Source of the DNA: Acetispira formosa (nom. nud.) | GTDB taxonomy: Bacteria > Desulfobacterota > Desulfarculia > Adiutricales > Adiutricaceae | DNA length: 64,000 nucleotides | NCBI GenBank assembly: GCA_023525915.1 | Contig: CP026657.1 | Span: 2,194,001-2,258,000, forward strand | Direction: 5' to 3' | In this document: piece by piece, positions 40,929 through 50,904 of the stretch | Layout of the letters: each line of letters begins with the position of its first letter | Numbering within the stretch: the stretch's first letter is position 1 | The notes under the pieces: model-generated | What the model saw: only the letters and a program-made list of their open reading frames with translations | Told to the model about the DNA's origin: nothing | The model's database searches: none | Position numbers and translations under genes: made by a program

Positions 40929-41130
40929 CTTGTAATACGGGCTCAAAGTCCCTGGCAACGGTTCGAGTTCTTTTCATCGCTTGGGCGGCGGCCAGGTCTA
41001 ATCCACGAGCTTTAAGCTCGGGAGGGCGGACGGCCTGCCAGCCCGTGCCCGGTGGTGGTCACACCACCGGGCTTTTAATTTTAACCGTAAAAGAGATCGT
41101 CGGCAATTGGGGCAGCGGGCTGTCATGGTT
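40929..41130 (-). ncRNA. Candidate IS110 bridge RNA with target- and donor-binding loops
   Basis: Coordinates are on the plus strand, while the RNA reads on the minus strand. Target loop: GGAGGGCGG (41021-41029) equals the right flank of the insertion site and CTAATCC (40998-41004) equals the core plus the other flank. They enclose a 6-bp hairpin (CGAGCT/AGCTCG, 41006-41020) and are enclosed by a 7-bp stem (40987-40993 with 41032-41039). Donor loop: GCAACGGT (40955-40962) equals one element end with its core (39923-39930), and CTTGTA (40929-40934) is complementary to the other end plus core (41217-41222). Outer limits of the RNA are not defined. Function is inferred from the IS621 model. Confidence 0.7.
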
Positions 41131-41299
41131 GTTGCATGCCGCAGGCTTGTTGGGGGCCTGCTCGCAACAACCCCGCCAACCCTTTTGCCTTTTTCTTCTT
41201 TCTCGCACTTTTAATATACAAGGAGGGCGGGGCGGTGAGATTTCTCCAGAGAGGACCACGATTTTTGCTCCCCGGACGGGCCACCGGTTTAAGGAAAAG

Positions 41300-41450
41300 T
41301 CCACATTTTAAAAATAGCAGGTCGACCCTGTGGGGGAGACGGAGCGCCAGCGACTGGTTTTGAGGCCATAAAAGCTGCTCGCGAAGCAAAAACCACGCTT
41401 TTTGCGTAGCGGACGGGCCGCCTGTTTAAGGGAAAAAGCCATACTTAAAA
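41300..41450 (-). repeat. Repeat family B, copy B-4, nested inside C-2
   Basis: The reverse-oriented B module is clear: GAGACGGAGCGCCAGCGACTGG and AAAAACCACGCTTTTTGCGTAG, ending GGGAAAAAGCCATACTT. It replaces the inner segment of the second C hairpin, between CCCCGGACGGG and ATCG...CACTATGGAG. The 16-bp TIRs of complete B copies are absent, so this may be a B variant or the result of recombination. Confidence 0.7.
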
Positions 41451-41652
41451 TCGCTCCACTATGGAGATATCTCACCGCACCGCCCTGAGGGGTTTTATCT
41501 TTGCCGTTTTCAAGCGATTGCCGTGTTTACGCGTTCTCTCCTGTTGCGATGAATGATAAAATCTGTTATTCTTATCTATTAATAAACCCGCAGCGGTTAT
41601 TGTCAAATATCCGGCGGCTTATCGCATAGCCGTTCCTCTAAGGTTATATATC

Positions 41653-42576
41653 ATGTCTTCCCATACCATTGCCGCCCTTGATCTCGGCTCCAATACCTTC
41701 AGGCTCATGCTGGCCGGGGTAAATGGCGGTGATTGGGCGGGCAAGCGGGTCTTTCAGCACATACCCAGATTATCAGAAAGTTTGACAGACGGGGGCAGGT
41801 TCGCCCCCGCCGCTTTAACCAGGGCCTGGGCGGCCCTGGAGGATTTTCATTTAAAGATAGAAGAAGCCGGGGCCGTCAGGGTGCTGGCCGGAGCCACTAT
41901 GGCCGCCAGACTGGCGGCCGACGGGCCGGACTTTATGGACGGGATTAAAAGCCGCTTTGGCTGGGAGACGGAAATTTTGCCTGGCGAAGAGGAAGCCCGC
42001 CTGACCGCCACCGGGGTGCTCACCGGCCTTGAACCAATGCCGGAAGAAGCCCTGATTTTTGATATCGGCGGGCGTTCAACTGAATTCATATCAGCCGCCC
42101 GCGGCCGTATCAGAAAAAGCCGCAGTCTGGCCATTGGCGTGGTGAGACTCACCGAAGCATTTTTGAACGACCCCATTCGTTCAGGAGAACTTGAGGCGGT
42201 GGCCGCGGAGGTCCGGCGGGTGCTGGGCGGGGCTGATTTCAGCGACGTCCCGGCCGCCCCGGTTTTGGTCGGCACGGCCGGAACGGTGACCACAGTGGCC
42301 GCACTCCTTCTGAAGCTGAAGGAATATCAGCCGGAACTGGTCAACAACGCCCGCCTGGAACGGAGCGCCATTGAAGCGCTTTTGCACGGTCTGGCTTCCG
42401 AGACAATTGCCGCCAGGGTGGAAAAATATGGGCTCCACCCCCGCCGGGCCGACGCCATTGTGGCCGGGTTGGTGCTGGTGCTGGAAATAATGGATTTTTT
42501 CGGCCAACCGTGGTTACTGGTCAGTGACAACGGCCTGCTGGAGGGAATCTGGCTGAAAGCGGCCGGGCTGTTATAG
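41653..42576 (+). CDS. ppx: Ppx/GppA-family phosphatase
   Basis: This 307-residue protein has the actin-like ATPase-fold pattern of exopolyphosphatase/guanosine pentaphosphatase. ALDLGSNTFRLMLA (about residues 8-21) is the first phosphate loop and IFDIGGRSTEFI (about 136-147) is the second. VGTAGTVTTVAALLL (about 208-222) is the third motif. It lacks the C-terminal HD-like domain of long Ppx (about 500 residues), so it is the short form. Such enzymes remove terminal phosphate from polyphosphate or convert pppGpp to ppGpp. It is a lone gene followed by B-5. Confidence 0.85.
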   Translation: MSSHTIAALDLGSNTFRLMLAGVNGGDWAGKRVFQHIPRLSESLTDGGRFAPAALTRAWAALEDFHLKIEEAGAVRVLAGATMAARLAADGPDFMDGIKSRFGWETEILPGEEEARLTATGVLTGLEPMPEEALIFDIGGRSTEFISAARGRIRKSRSLAIGVVRLTEAFLNDPIRSGELEAVAAEVRRVLGGADFSDVPAAPVLVGTAGTVTTVAALLLKLKEYQPELVNNARLERSAIEALLHGLASETIAARVEKYGLHPRRADAIVAGLVLVLEIMDFFGQPWLLVSDNGLLEGIWLKAAGLL

Positions 42577-42605
42577 TCCGGCCGGATTTTAATGCGGGCA
42601 GTGAC

Positions 42606-42777
42606 AGCAATTCTCAAAGTAGACTGTTTCCTTTGAACTAGCAACTCGTAGCTACGCAAAAAGCGTGGTTTTTGCTCCGCGAGCAGCTTTGAGGGCTTCA
42701 AAACCAGTCGCTGGCGCTTCGTCTCCCCTGTGGGTCGACCTGCGATTTTGAAAATGCCGTCTACTTTGAGAATTACT
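42606..42777 (+). mobile_element. Repeat family B, intact copy B-5
   Basis: The ends AGCAATTCTCAAAGTA (42606) and TACTTTGAGAATTACT (42777) are inverted repeats with one mismatch. The internal modules TACGCAAAAAGCGTGG and CAGTCGCTGGCGCTTCGTCTC match the other copies. No clean target duplication is seen. It fills most of the gap between ppx and guaB. Confidence 0.8.
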
Positions 42778-42845
42778 GGGGCAGCGCCCCCGCTCTTTAC
42801 TAAATCCAAAGGCCGCGGCCGGGGAATGTGCCCCGGCTTTATTAA

Positions 42846-44375
<1,530 letters not shown>

Positions 44376-44389
44376 AAGGAAGCTGGCCA

Positions 44390-45259
44390 ATGAATAATGA
44401 GATGAAACTCCTGCTTTGGAATCTGGCCGGACCATACGACGCCAGCGGAGGCGAAACCTGGGAGCAGCGTCTGCCCACAATCGGCAGCGTGCTGAAATCA
44501 GATGCCTATGACTTCGTCGTCATGCAGGGTGTCTCCGCCCCGGAACATAGCGGCCAAGGCTACAGCATGCTGATAGATATCCTGAACTTAATGCCGGACT
44601 ACAGTTTTTGCTATACCCGCCATCTGCCCAATATTCAGACCTCTGAAGGCATAGTCATGTGTTATCGCCACAGCCGCTGGGAGGCCGAGATAAACGGGGG
44701 CTTCCGCCTCTGGCCGCCCAACACCGACCGGGTGCTGTTCTGTGTTCTCTTCCATGAGCTTGATCAGGACAAAAAACGCACCGGCCGAAAAATCTATGTA
44801 GCCTCCAGCCAGTCCCGCGATGATGAGGATCTGGATATCATGCGTGAGGCCATAGCCATGCAGATGGGGCATTACCTCTCCAAGCGGCCGCTGCCGGAAG
44901 TTCCGGTCATCTGGGCCGGGGATGTGGGCATGGGTGAGCCCTCGCGCCTTTATGATTATGTCACCGGCCACACCACCGCCATTGCCGATCAGGAATCAGC
45001 CACTCCCCAGATGGCTTTCCAGGATTCTTTGGCCATACTGCATCCGGGTTCACACAAGGCCGCCTCCGTTAACAACTGGCGCGACTATCAGCCTGACGGC
45101 GGCGTGAGACGCGATTTTGTTTTCCTCAGTGAGGGGCTGGCCCCGGTTAGCCTTGATTTCAACTATATTCGCACCCCTGGCGGTCAGTTTCCCTCCAACC
45201 ATTTTCCCCAGAGGGCGGTGATATCTTTTGACGAAAAGCCGAAGGGAAGTTTTCACTGA
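44390..45259 (+). CDS. Endonuclease/exonuclease/phosphatase-fold protein, degenerate active site
   Basis: This 289-residue protein follows the EEP (DNase I-like) strand order: KLLLWNLAGPY at the start, YDFVVMQGVSAPE (about residues 42-54), EGIVMCYRHSRW, VPVIWAGDVGMGEP (about 176-189), RRDFVFLSEGL and FPSNHFPQRAVIS at the end. In active EEP enzymes the second motif has QE, the fourth GD-x-N and the last S-D-H. Here they are QG, GDVG and SNH, so a metal ligand and catalytic Asp are changed. It may be a binding protein or an unusual hydrolase. AAAGGA lies 9 bases before ATG 44390. It follows guaB closely. Confidence 0.6.
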   Translation: MNNEMKLLLWNLAGPYDASGGETWEQRLPTIGSVLKSDAYDFVVMQGVSAPEHSGQGYSMLIDILNLMPDYSFCYTRHLPNIQTSEGIVMCYRHSRWEAEINGGFRLWPPNTDRVLFCVLFHELDQDKKRTGRKIYVASSQSRDDEDLDIMREAIAMQMGHYLSKRPLPEVPVIWAGDVGMGEPSRLYDYVTGHTTAIADQESATPQMAFQDSLAILHPGSHKAASVNNWRDYQPDGGVRRDFVFLSEGLAPVSLDFNYIRTPGGQFPSNHFPQRAVISFDEKPKGSFH

Positions 45260-45941
45260 TTTTTACCGGCCGGACCTACCGGCCGGCCGGAGAAAGCGGC
45301 CGCTATACCTGGCGGCCGCTGTGCTGGCCTGTTTCATAAGCTGGGACGGCCTGATGAACCTGTGGTGGGAAATTAGCCTGCCCCGAATCGTCTCAGCGGC
45401 CGATGAAAACCAAAACGGCCTCAGCGATACACTGGACGTCATTGAAGGCGGCCGCCTGGAAGCCAAAAGGCGGCCGCTCTATCGCAGCGTTTATTATGTT
45501 GGGGGCTATCCCCCGGATGAAGAAGGCGTCTGCACCGATGTAATCTGGCGGGCTTTCAAACACGCCGGTTATGATCTGAAAAAAATGATTGATTCCGATA
45601 TCCGGGCCAATGGCAAAAGCTACCCCCGAGTGGGCGGCAAGCCCGATCCGCACATCGATTTCCGGCGGGTGCCCAACCAGAAAGTTTTCTTCAGCCGCTA
45701 CGGCCACAGCCTGACCACGGACATAATTCCGGGCGATCCGGCCAGTCTGGCCCAGTGGCAGCCGGGTGACCTGGTCACTTTCACCGGGCCTGACCATATC
45801 GCCATACTCTCCGACAAACGCAACCGGGAGGGGGTCCCCCTTCTTTTGCACAATCAGGGGCCGTTTGCCAGCGAAGGCGACGATTTCATGTACTGGTATG
45901 GGCGCGGCGTCACCGGCCACTATCGTTTTCCCAAAAAATAA
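45228..45941 (+). CDS. DUF1287-family exported or membrane-anchored protein
   Basis: This 237-residue protein has an N-terminal hydrophobic anchor (LYLAAAVLACFISW, about residues 26-39) after a basic stretch. It then matches the DUF1287 family: YVGGYPPDEEGVCTDVIWRAF (about 90-110), DLKKMIDSDI, then DPHIDFRRVPNQKVFF and PGDLVTFTGPDHIAILSD. The conserved Cys-Thr-Asp and later Asp-His resemble a papain-like/NlpC fold, so hydrolase activity is possible. Translation would begin at TTG 45228, inside the preceding gene. That start is uncertain. It ends 2 bases before B-6. Confidence 0.75.
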   Translation: MTKSRREVFTDFYRPDLPAGRRKRPLYLAAAVLACFISWDGLMNLWWEISLPRIVSAADENQNGLSDTLDVIEGGRLEAKRRPLYRSVYYVGGYPPDEEGVCTDVIWRAFKHAGYDLKKMIDSDIRANGKSYPRVGGKPDPHIDFRRVPNQKVFFSRYGHSLTTDIIPGDPASLAQWQPGDLVTFTGPDHIAILSDKRNREGVPLLLHNQGPFASEGDDFMYWYGRGVTGHYRFPKK

Positions 45942-45943
45942 CC

Positions 45944-46116
45944 AGCAATTCTCAAAGTAAACTTTTTCCCATGAACTTGTGGCGTGCAGCTACACAAAAA
46001 GCGTGGTTTTTGTTTCGCGAGTTGCTATTTTACCGTAAAAACCAGTCGCTGGCGCTCCGTCGCCCCTTGCGGGGCGACCTGCTATTTTGAAATTGCCGTC
46101 TACTTTGAGAATTGCT
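45944..46116 (+). mobile_element. Repeat family B, intact copy B-6
   Basis: AGCAATTCTCAAAGTA (45944) and TACTTTGAGAATTGCT (46116) form perfect 16-bp terminal inverted repeats. The 173-bp interior has TACACAAAAAGCGTGG, CAGTCGCTGGCGCTCCGTCGC and a TTGCGGGGCGACC stem like B-3. No target duplication is evident. It begins directly after the DUF1287 stop codon. Confidence 0.85.
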
Positions 46117-46133
46117 GGCGCTTGAGGCGCCTA

Positions 46134-46442
46134 CTATTACGCAGTTAATGTTATAATGACGGAAAAGCGGGGGACCGCCGCCGGGAGAAATGTTTTTGCG
46201 GGGGTTCCGTTCCGGGGGTCTTTAGTCACGGAACCCCCGCAAAAACATTTCTCCCGGCGGCTGCCTGGTCGGCTTTCCCCCTGCCTGGAAAGTATGCATA
46301 GCTGAGTGGGAGCCGGAAGCCGGGGATTGTTTTTGTCCCGGCTCTGGTGACTAAAGACCCCCGGAACCAGAGCCGGGACAAAAACAATCCCCGGCTTCCG
46401 GCGGGTCAGCGCGGTTCCGAATTTACGAGATTAACTGTGCAC
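46134..46442 (+). repeat. Repeat family A, full copy A-5
   Basis: Two hairpins are present: stem GCGGGGGTTCCGT / ACGGAACCCCCGC around TCCGGGGGTCTTTAGTC, then GGATTGTTTTTGTCCCGG / CCGGGACAAAAACAATCC with inner pairs GGCTCTGGTGAC opposite GGAACCAGAGCC. The ends ATTACGCAGTTAAT and ATTAACTGTGC are weak inverted repeats. It lies immediately upstream of dnaE, whose TATAAT-like element (46443-46448) adjoins its right end. Confidence 0.87.
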
Positions 46443-46464
46443 TATAATATATTGCGAGGCTTTC

Positions 46465-49400
46465 ATGTCTTTTGTCCACCTTCACGTTCACTCCTGCTTC
46501 AGTCTGCTTGACGGAGCCATAAAAATAAAAGATCTGGTCAAAACCGCCAAGAGCATGAACATGCCCGCCGTGGCCCTGACCGATCACGGCCAGATGTTCG
46601 GTATCCTGCCCTTTTACAAGGCGGCCAAAGAGGCGGAGGTGAAACCTATATTGGGCGTGGAGGCCTATGTGGCCCAGAACGGCCGCAAAAAACGTGAGGC
46701 CGGGGAGGTCCGCAACCACCTGGTTCTCCTGGCCGAGAACATGGAGGGCTATCGCAATATCTGTCGCCTGGTCTCGCGGGCCAACATTGAGGGCTTTTAC
46801 TATCGTCCCCGGATGGATAAAGAGCTTCTTAATCAATACAACGAAGGCGTCATAGCCCTGTCAGGCTGTATTCAGGGCGAACTGCCCTGGCTCATAATGA
46901 ACCGGGGCATGAACGAAGCCGTCAAAGCAGCCGAGGAATACGCCACCCTCTTTAAGGACAGGTTTTATATAGAGCTTCAGCAGAATGGCCTCCCCGAACA
47001 GGAGGAGGCCAACAAGGGCCTGGTGGAACTGTCCCGCAAGGTGGGGCTCCCCCTGGTGGCCACCAATGACTGCCACTATCTTTTGAAGGAGCACCACGAC
47101 GTCCACGACGTTCTTCTCTGCATCCAGACCGGCAAGACCGTGGATGAGGAGAAACGCCTCCGCTTCACCACGCGCGAGTTTTATTTCAAGAGCCCCCAGG
47201 AAATGGCGGCCGCGTTCAAGGAATACCCGGAGGCCATATCCAACACCCTGGCCATAGCCGAGCGCTGCAACGTGGTGTTTCCCAAACCGACCTATGCTTT
47301 CCCGGCCATTAAGCTCGATGAGGGCGAAAGCCCGGACGACCGCATGGCCCGCTTCTCCCGTGACGGCCTGGAAAAACGCTTCCGCGAACGGGCCGAGGCC
47401 GGGCACCCCTTCAGTGACGAGGAAAAGGCCGCCTATAACGAGCGGCTGGAAGAGGAAATCGGCTTGATCATCAGCATGGGTTTCCCTGGCTATTTCCTCA
47501 TTGTGGCCGACTTCATCAACTGGGCCAAGGATCACGGTATCCCGGTGGGTCCGGGGCGCGGCTCGGCCGCCGGCAGCCTGGTGGCCTACGCCATGAGCAT
47601 CACCGACGTCGATCCTATCCGCTTCGACCTCCTCTTCGAACGTTTCCTCAACCCGGAACGTATCTCCATGCCCGATATCGACGTGGACTTCTGCACCGAC
47701 GGCCGGGAAGAAGTCATCAGATACGTCACTGAAAACTACGGCGGCAAAGAGCAGGTCTCGCAGATCATCACTTTCGGGCAGATGAAAGCCAAGGCCGTCA
47801 TCCGCGATGTGGGCCGGGCCTTGGGCCTGACCTACGGCGAGGTGGATAAAATCGCCAAACTGGTCCCCAACAAGCTCAACATCACTCTCGATGAGGCCCT
47901 GAAGGTGGAGCCGCAGATGAAACAGGCCGCCTTGGCCGACCCCAAGGTGGCCAAGCTCCTGGAATACGCCCTCCTCCTGGAGGGACTGCCGCGCCACGCC
48001 TCCGTGCACGCGGCGGGGGTGGTCATCGGCGACAAGCCGCTGATGGAGCATTGTCCTCTCTACTGCGACCCCAATACTGAAGAAGTTGACGGCGAAAAAT
48101 GCCAGGTGGTCACCCAGTTGGACATGAAGGGCGTGGAATCCATCGGCCTGATAAAATTTGACTTCCTGGGCCTGAAAACCCTGACCCTCATCAACCAGTG
48201 TCTGGAGCTGATGCAGCAGCGCGGCATTACCCTGAATCTTCAGCACCTGCCGCTGGATGACCAGCCCACTTACGAGCTTTTATCACGCGGGGACACCACC
48301 GGCGTATTCCAGCTTGAAAGTTCGGGCATGCGTGAAATTCTGGTTAAACTGCGCCCCAACTGCATCGACGACCTGATGGCCATGGTGGCTCTCTACCGCC
48401 CCGGCCCCTTGGGCAGCGGCATGGTCGATCAGTTCATCGACGGCAAGCACGGCCGCATCACCCCCAAATACGATCCGCCCCAGCTCCGGCCCATTCTGGA
48501 AGAGACTTACGGCGTCATCCTCTATCAGGAACAGGTTATGCGCGTCAGTCAGGTTCTGGCCAGCTACAGCCTGGGAGAGGCCGATCTTCTGCGGCGGGCC
48601 ATGGGCAAAAAAAACGCCGAGGAGATGGACAAGCAGCGGGCCCGCTTCATGGAGGGGGCCGAGGCCAACAAGGTCGATCCCAAAAAAGCCGAAGAAATTT
48701 TCAACCTCATGGCCAAGTTCGCGGAATACGGCTTCAACAAGTCCCACAGCGCGGCCTACGCCATTGTGGCCTATCAGACGGCCTATCTCAAAGCCCATTA
48801 CCCGGTGGAATTCATGGCCGCCCTGATGAGCTCGGAAAAGGATTCCCAGGAAAAAGTGGTGCGCCTGATAAGTGAATGCCGGGCCGGCGGGGTTGAGGTG
48901 CTGCCGCCGGACGTCAATGATTCCGGCTATAAATTCACTGTCGCGGGCGGGGCGGTCCGTTTCGGCCTGGGGGCGGTCAAAGGCGTGGGGGCAGCGGCCA
49001 TTGATTCCATCATCGAGGCCCGCCGGGAAGGCCCGTTCGAAAACCTTTATGATTTCTGTGAGCGGGTCGACACCCAGAAGGTCAACCGCCGGGTCATTGA
49101 ATCGCTCATCAAATGCGGGGCATTTGACAAATCCGGGGGCGCTGACCGGGCGGTGATGGTGGTGGCCATTGAAGAGGCCCTGGAAGCCGGGGCCAGAGCC
49201 CAGCGCGACCGCAAGGACGGGCAGACCAACATGTTCGACCTCCTGGCCCAGTCTTCGTCGGACGTGGCGGCAATAAGCTGGCCCAAGGCTGAACCCTGGC
49301 GCGAGAATATCAGGCTGGCCTTTGAGCGGGAATCGCTCGGCTTTTTCATCACCGGCCACCCCTTGGCCCAGTATGCCACCGAACTGAATGTGGTCTCCAG

Positions 49401-49935
49401 CACCACGGCCGCCGACGCCAAAACCAAATCCGACAAGGTTGAGGTCCGTCTCGGCGGGGTGGTGGAGAGGGTTCAGACCAAGCTGGACAAAAAGGGCAAA
49501 ACCTTCGCCTATGTCACCATTGAGGATCTCACCGGTTCCATTGAAATGCTGGTCTGGTCCGACACCTTTTCCAAATGCTCTGAGTTTCTGAAACCGGAAC
49601 AGGTCATTGTGGTGGTGGGCCACGTGGACGCCGGGGAAAAGGGCGGCCAGATCAACGCCAAAATAATCGCCAAAGAGATAATGACCCTCACTGAAGCGGT
49701 GGAGCAGAAAACCCAGACCATCTCCTTCAAGCTCCCCCGGACCAAGGTGCCGGAGCTATTGCCCTTCCTCAAGAACATAACTCAAAGCTACCCCGGCTCC
49801 ACCCCGGCCTATATCTATCTCTCCGACGGCGATGGCGTGGCGGTCTACAAGCTGGACAAACCCCTGAAACCATGCCGGGAACTAATCGAGTCCACCCGTC
49901 AGAATATGGGGCCGTCCAGCCTTGAACTGCGTTGA
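46465..49935 (+). CDS. dnaE: DNA polymerase III alpha subunit
   Basis: This 1156-residue replicative polymerase starts with a PHP domain (FVHLHVHSCFSLLDGAIKI, residues 3-21, and ALTDHGQMFG). The catalytic aspartates are in MPDIDVDFCTDGR (about residue 400-412) and the other motif GRGSAAGSLVAYAMSI (near 364). Helix-hairpin-helix (VRFGLGAVKGVGAAAIDSI) and OB-fold (VRLGGVVERVQTKLD, from about 990) domains follow. It is the DnaE1 type without a proofreading exonuclease. The ATG follows GCGAGG, and the transcript probably starts at the edge of repeat A-5. Confidence 0.97.
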   Translation: MSFVHLHVHSCFSLLDGAIKIKDLVKTAKSMNMPAVALTDHGQMFGILPFYKAAKEAEVKPILGVEAYVAQNGRKKREAGEVRNHLVLLAENMEGYRNICRLVSRANIEGFYYRPRMDKELLNQYNEGVIALSGCIQGELPWLIMNRGMNEAVKAAEEYATLFKDRFYIELQQNGLPEQEEANKGLVELSRKVGLPLVATNDCHYLLKEHHDVHDVLLCIQTGKTVDEEKRLRFTTREFYFKSPQEMAAAFKEYPEAISNTLAIAERCNVVFPKPTYAFPAIKLDEGESPDDRMARFSRDGLEKRFRERAEAGHPFSDEEKAAYNERLEEEIGLIISMGFPGYFLIVADFINWAKDHGIPVGPGRGSAAGSLVAYAMSITDVDPIRFDLLFERFLNPERISMPDIDVDFCTDGREEVIRYVTENYGGKEQVSQIITFGQMKAKAVIRDVGRALGLTYGEVDKIAKLVPNKLNITLDEALKVEPQMKQAALADPKVAKLLEYALLLEGLPRHASVHAAGVVIGDKPLMEHCPLYCDPNTEEVDGEKCQVVTQLDMKGVESIGLIKFDFLGLKTLTLINQCLELMQQRGITLNLQHLPLDDQPTYELLSRGDTTGVFQLESSGMREILVKLRPNCIDDLMAMVALYRPGPLGSGMVDQFIDGKHGRITPKYDPPQLRPILEETYGVILYQEQVMRVSQVLASYSLGEADLLRRAMGKKNAEEMDKQRARFMEGAEANKVDPKKAEEIFNLMAKFAEYGFNKSHSAAYAIVAYQTAYLKAHYPVEFMAALMSSEKDSQEKVVRLISECRAGGVEVLPPDVNDSGYKFTVAGGAVRFGLGAVKGVGAAAIDSIIEARREGPFENLYDFCERVDTQKVNRRVIESLIKCGAFDKSGGADRAVMVVAIEEALEAGARAQRDRKDGQTNMFDLLAQSSSDVAAISWPKAEPWRENIRLAFERESLGFFITGHPLAQYATELNVVSSTTAADAKTKSDKVEVRLGGVVERVQTKLDKKGKTFAYVTIEDLTGSIEMLVWSDTFSKCSEFLKPEQVIVVVGHVDAGEKGGQINAKIIAKEIMTLTEAVEQKTQTISFKLPRTKVPELLPFLKNITQSYPGSTPAYIYLSDGDGVAVYKLDKPLKPCRELIESTRQNMGPSSLELR

Positions 49936-49942
49936 TTGACCG

Positions 49943-50056
49943 TGAGGCGACGAAGCGACAGAGACTGATTTTGACGCAAAATCCGCCGCAGTCGAGCAAA
50001 AAGCGTAGTTTTTTGCTCGACTGCGTTTTGCTTTTTTAGGGAAAAATGCGATAATT
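49943..50056 (-). repeat. Repeat family B, partial copy B-7
   Basis: The reverse orientation shows GAGGCGACGAAGCGACAGAG and GACTGATTTTGACGC, then a perfect hairpin GCAGTCGAGCAAAAA / TTTTTTGCTCGACTGC (about 49988-50025) and the terminus AGGGAAAAATGCGATAATT. It lies directly after dnaE and may serve as its terminator. Confidence 0.6.
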
Positions 50057-50350
50057 AAAACCAATTCAAAAACAATCCTCGGCTTCCGGCGGGCCAACAA
50101 ATTATCGAAATCCAAGGTTTATATAGCTCTGCTCATTATTTCCCGCGAAGCCCTAAATTAACCCCCGCTTTTGTATCAAATAAAATACCTGCAATTAACT
50201 CTGGACTTTATATTCAAAACAACTAAAATAAGGTTTTTGGCGTATGCCACTGTTTTAAACTTAAAAAACTTGCGCGGTCAATGTCAGCAATTCTCAAAGC
50301 GGCCCAGGCGAAAATTGGAATGACCGCGCCATGAGAGAAAGGAAAAGATC
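50057..50350. other. Non-coding region with repeat remnants before two lipoprotein genes
   Basis: A fragment of a family A second hairpin (AAAAACAATCCTCGGCTTCCG, 50067-50090) is followed by an AT-rich stretch (50105-50275) lacking genes. CAGCAATTCTCAAAG (50284-50298) is a solitary family B end. The AT-rich part probably contains the promoter for 50351, but no hexamer pair was fixed. Confidence 0.45.
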
Positions 50351-50893
50351 ATGAAGAAATTGTTTTTGCTTCTGGTTATGTCCGCTTTCACGTTCTTGGG
50401 CTGTCAGGATGCCCAAAAAAATGAGGCCTCAACGGAGAGCCAGGCTCCGGCCACCACTTCAGCCGATGTGGAAAAAGCCGCCGACAAGGCCAGGGAAGAA
50501 GTTGACGCCGCCGCCAAAGAGGCGGCCAAGTCAATAGATAAAGCTCAAGAGGAAGCCTCCGCCGCGGCCAAGAGCGCTGCCGATTCGGCCGATAAAGCGG
50601 CCCAGGAGGTAAAGGACTCTACGGAAAAGGCCGGCGACAGTGCGGCGGAATCAATGGAGAAGGCCAAAGAACATGCCTCTGAAGCTCTGGACAGTGCGGC
50701 GGCCGCCGCCTCCCAGGGTTTTGAAGACGCAAAGGACGCGGTTTCCAAAGCGGCTGACGATGCCTCCACATCAATGAGTGAAGCCGCTGACGAGGCTCGC
50801 AGGAAAGCCAGCGACGCGGCCGCCAAAGCCAGCGAAGCCCTCAACCCGGATAAAGACAAGGCTGACGCGGCCGCCGCAGGATCGGCCAATTAA
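50351..50893 (+). CDS. Alanine-rich helical lipoprotein
   Basis: This 180-residue protein has a lipoprotein signal with lipobox FLGC (Cys18). The rest is made of Ala, Lys, Asp, Glu and Ser in repeated 11-residue-like patterns such as AADKAREEVDAAAKEA, with no aromatic residues except one Phe. It resembles apolipoprotein- or LEA-type amphipathic helices and would be a long surface-lying or periplasmic helix anchored by lipid. The META-domain lipoprotein gene starts 11 bases later, so they are co-transcribed. No enzymatic role is likely. Confidence 0.7.
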   Translation: MKKLFLLLVMSAFTFLGCQDAQKNEASTESQAPATTSADVEKAADKAREEVDAAAKEAAKSIDKAQEEASAAAKSAADSADKAAQEVKDSTEKAGDSAAESMEKAKEHASEALDSAAAAASQGFEDAKDAVSKAADDASTSMSEAADEARRKASDAAAKASEALNPDKDKADAAAAGSAN

Positions 50894-50904
50894 GGAAAAT
50901 GAAT

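Larger units (their letters stand above)
39924..41220 (-). mobile_element. IS110-family insertion sequence
   Basis: The element is 1297 bp plus a 2-bp core (AG on the plus strand, CT in transposase orientation; 39922-39923 and 41221-41222). Its limits are set by comparison with the unoccupied site in C-1. It has no terminal inverted repeats, as expected for IS110. The transposase is on the minus strand, with only 38 bases beyond its stop and about 300 bases before its start. That long end has the layout of the bridge-RNA end. The insertion splits C exactly between its two hairpins. Confidence 0.88.
39677..41525 (+). mobile_element. Repeat family C, copy C-2, interrupted by IS110 and a B element
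   Basis: The left end CAGGGCAATCGCTTAA (39677) and right end CAAGCGATTGCCGTG (41525) are inverted repeats. A perfect 9-bp target duplication TTTACGCGT flanks the whole (39668-39676 and 41526-41534). The first half (39677-39923) matches 10721-10968 and the second half (41223-41525) matches 10969-11154, with the IS110 element between. Within the second half, about 59 bases of the C-1 sequence are replaced by B-4. The order of events inferred is C, then IS110 and B. Confidence 0.85.

Noticed and set aside
41069..41100. Terminator-like hairpin (CCCGGTGGTG / CACCACCGGG) inside the IS end as a host-gene terminator
   Set aside because: It lies inside the IS non-coding end and is better explained as part of the structured RNA or as insulation of the IS. 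No plus-strand gene ends there.
46861..49623. Long minus-strand frames opposite dnaE
   Set aside because: Shadows of dnaE codon bias. dnaE is unambiguous across the whole length.
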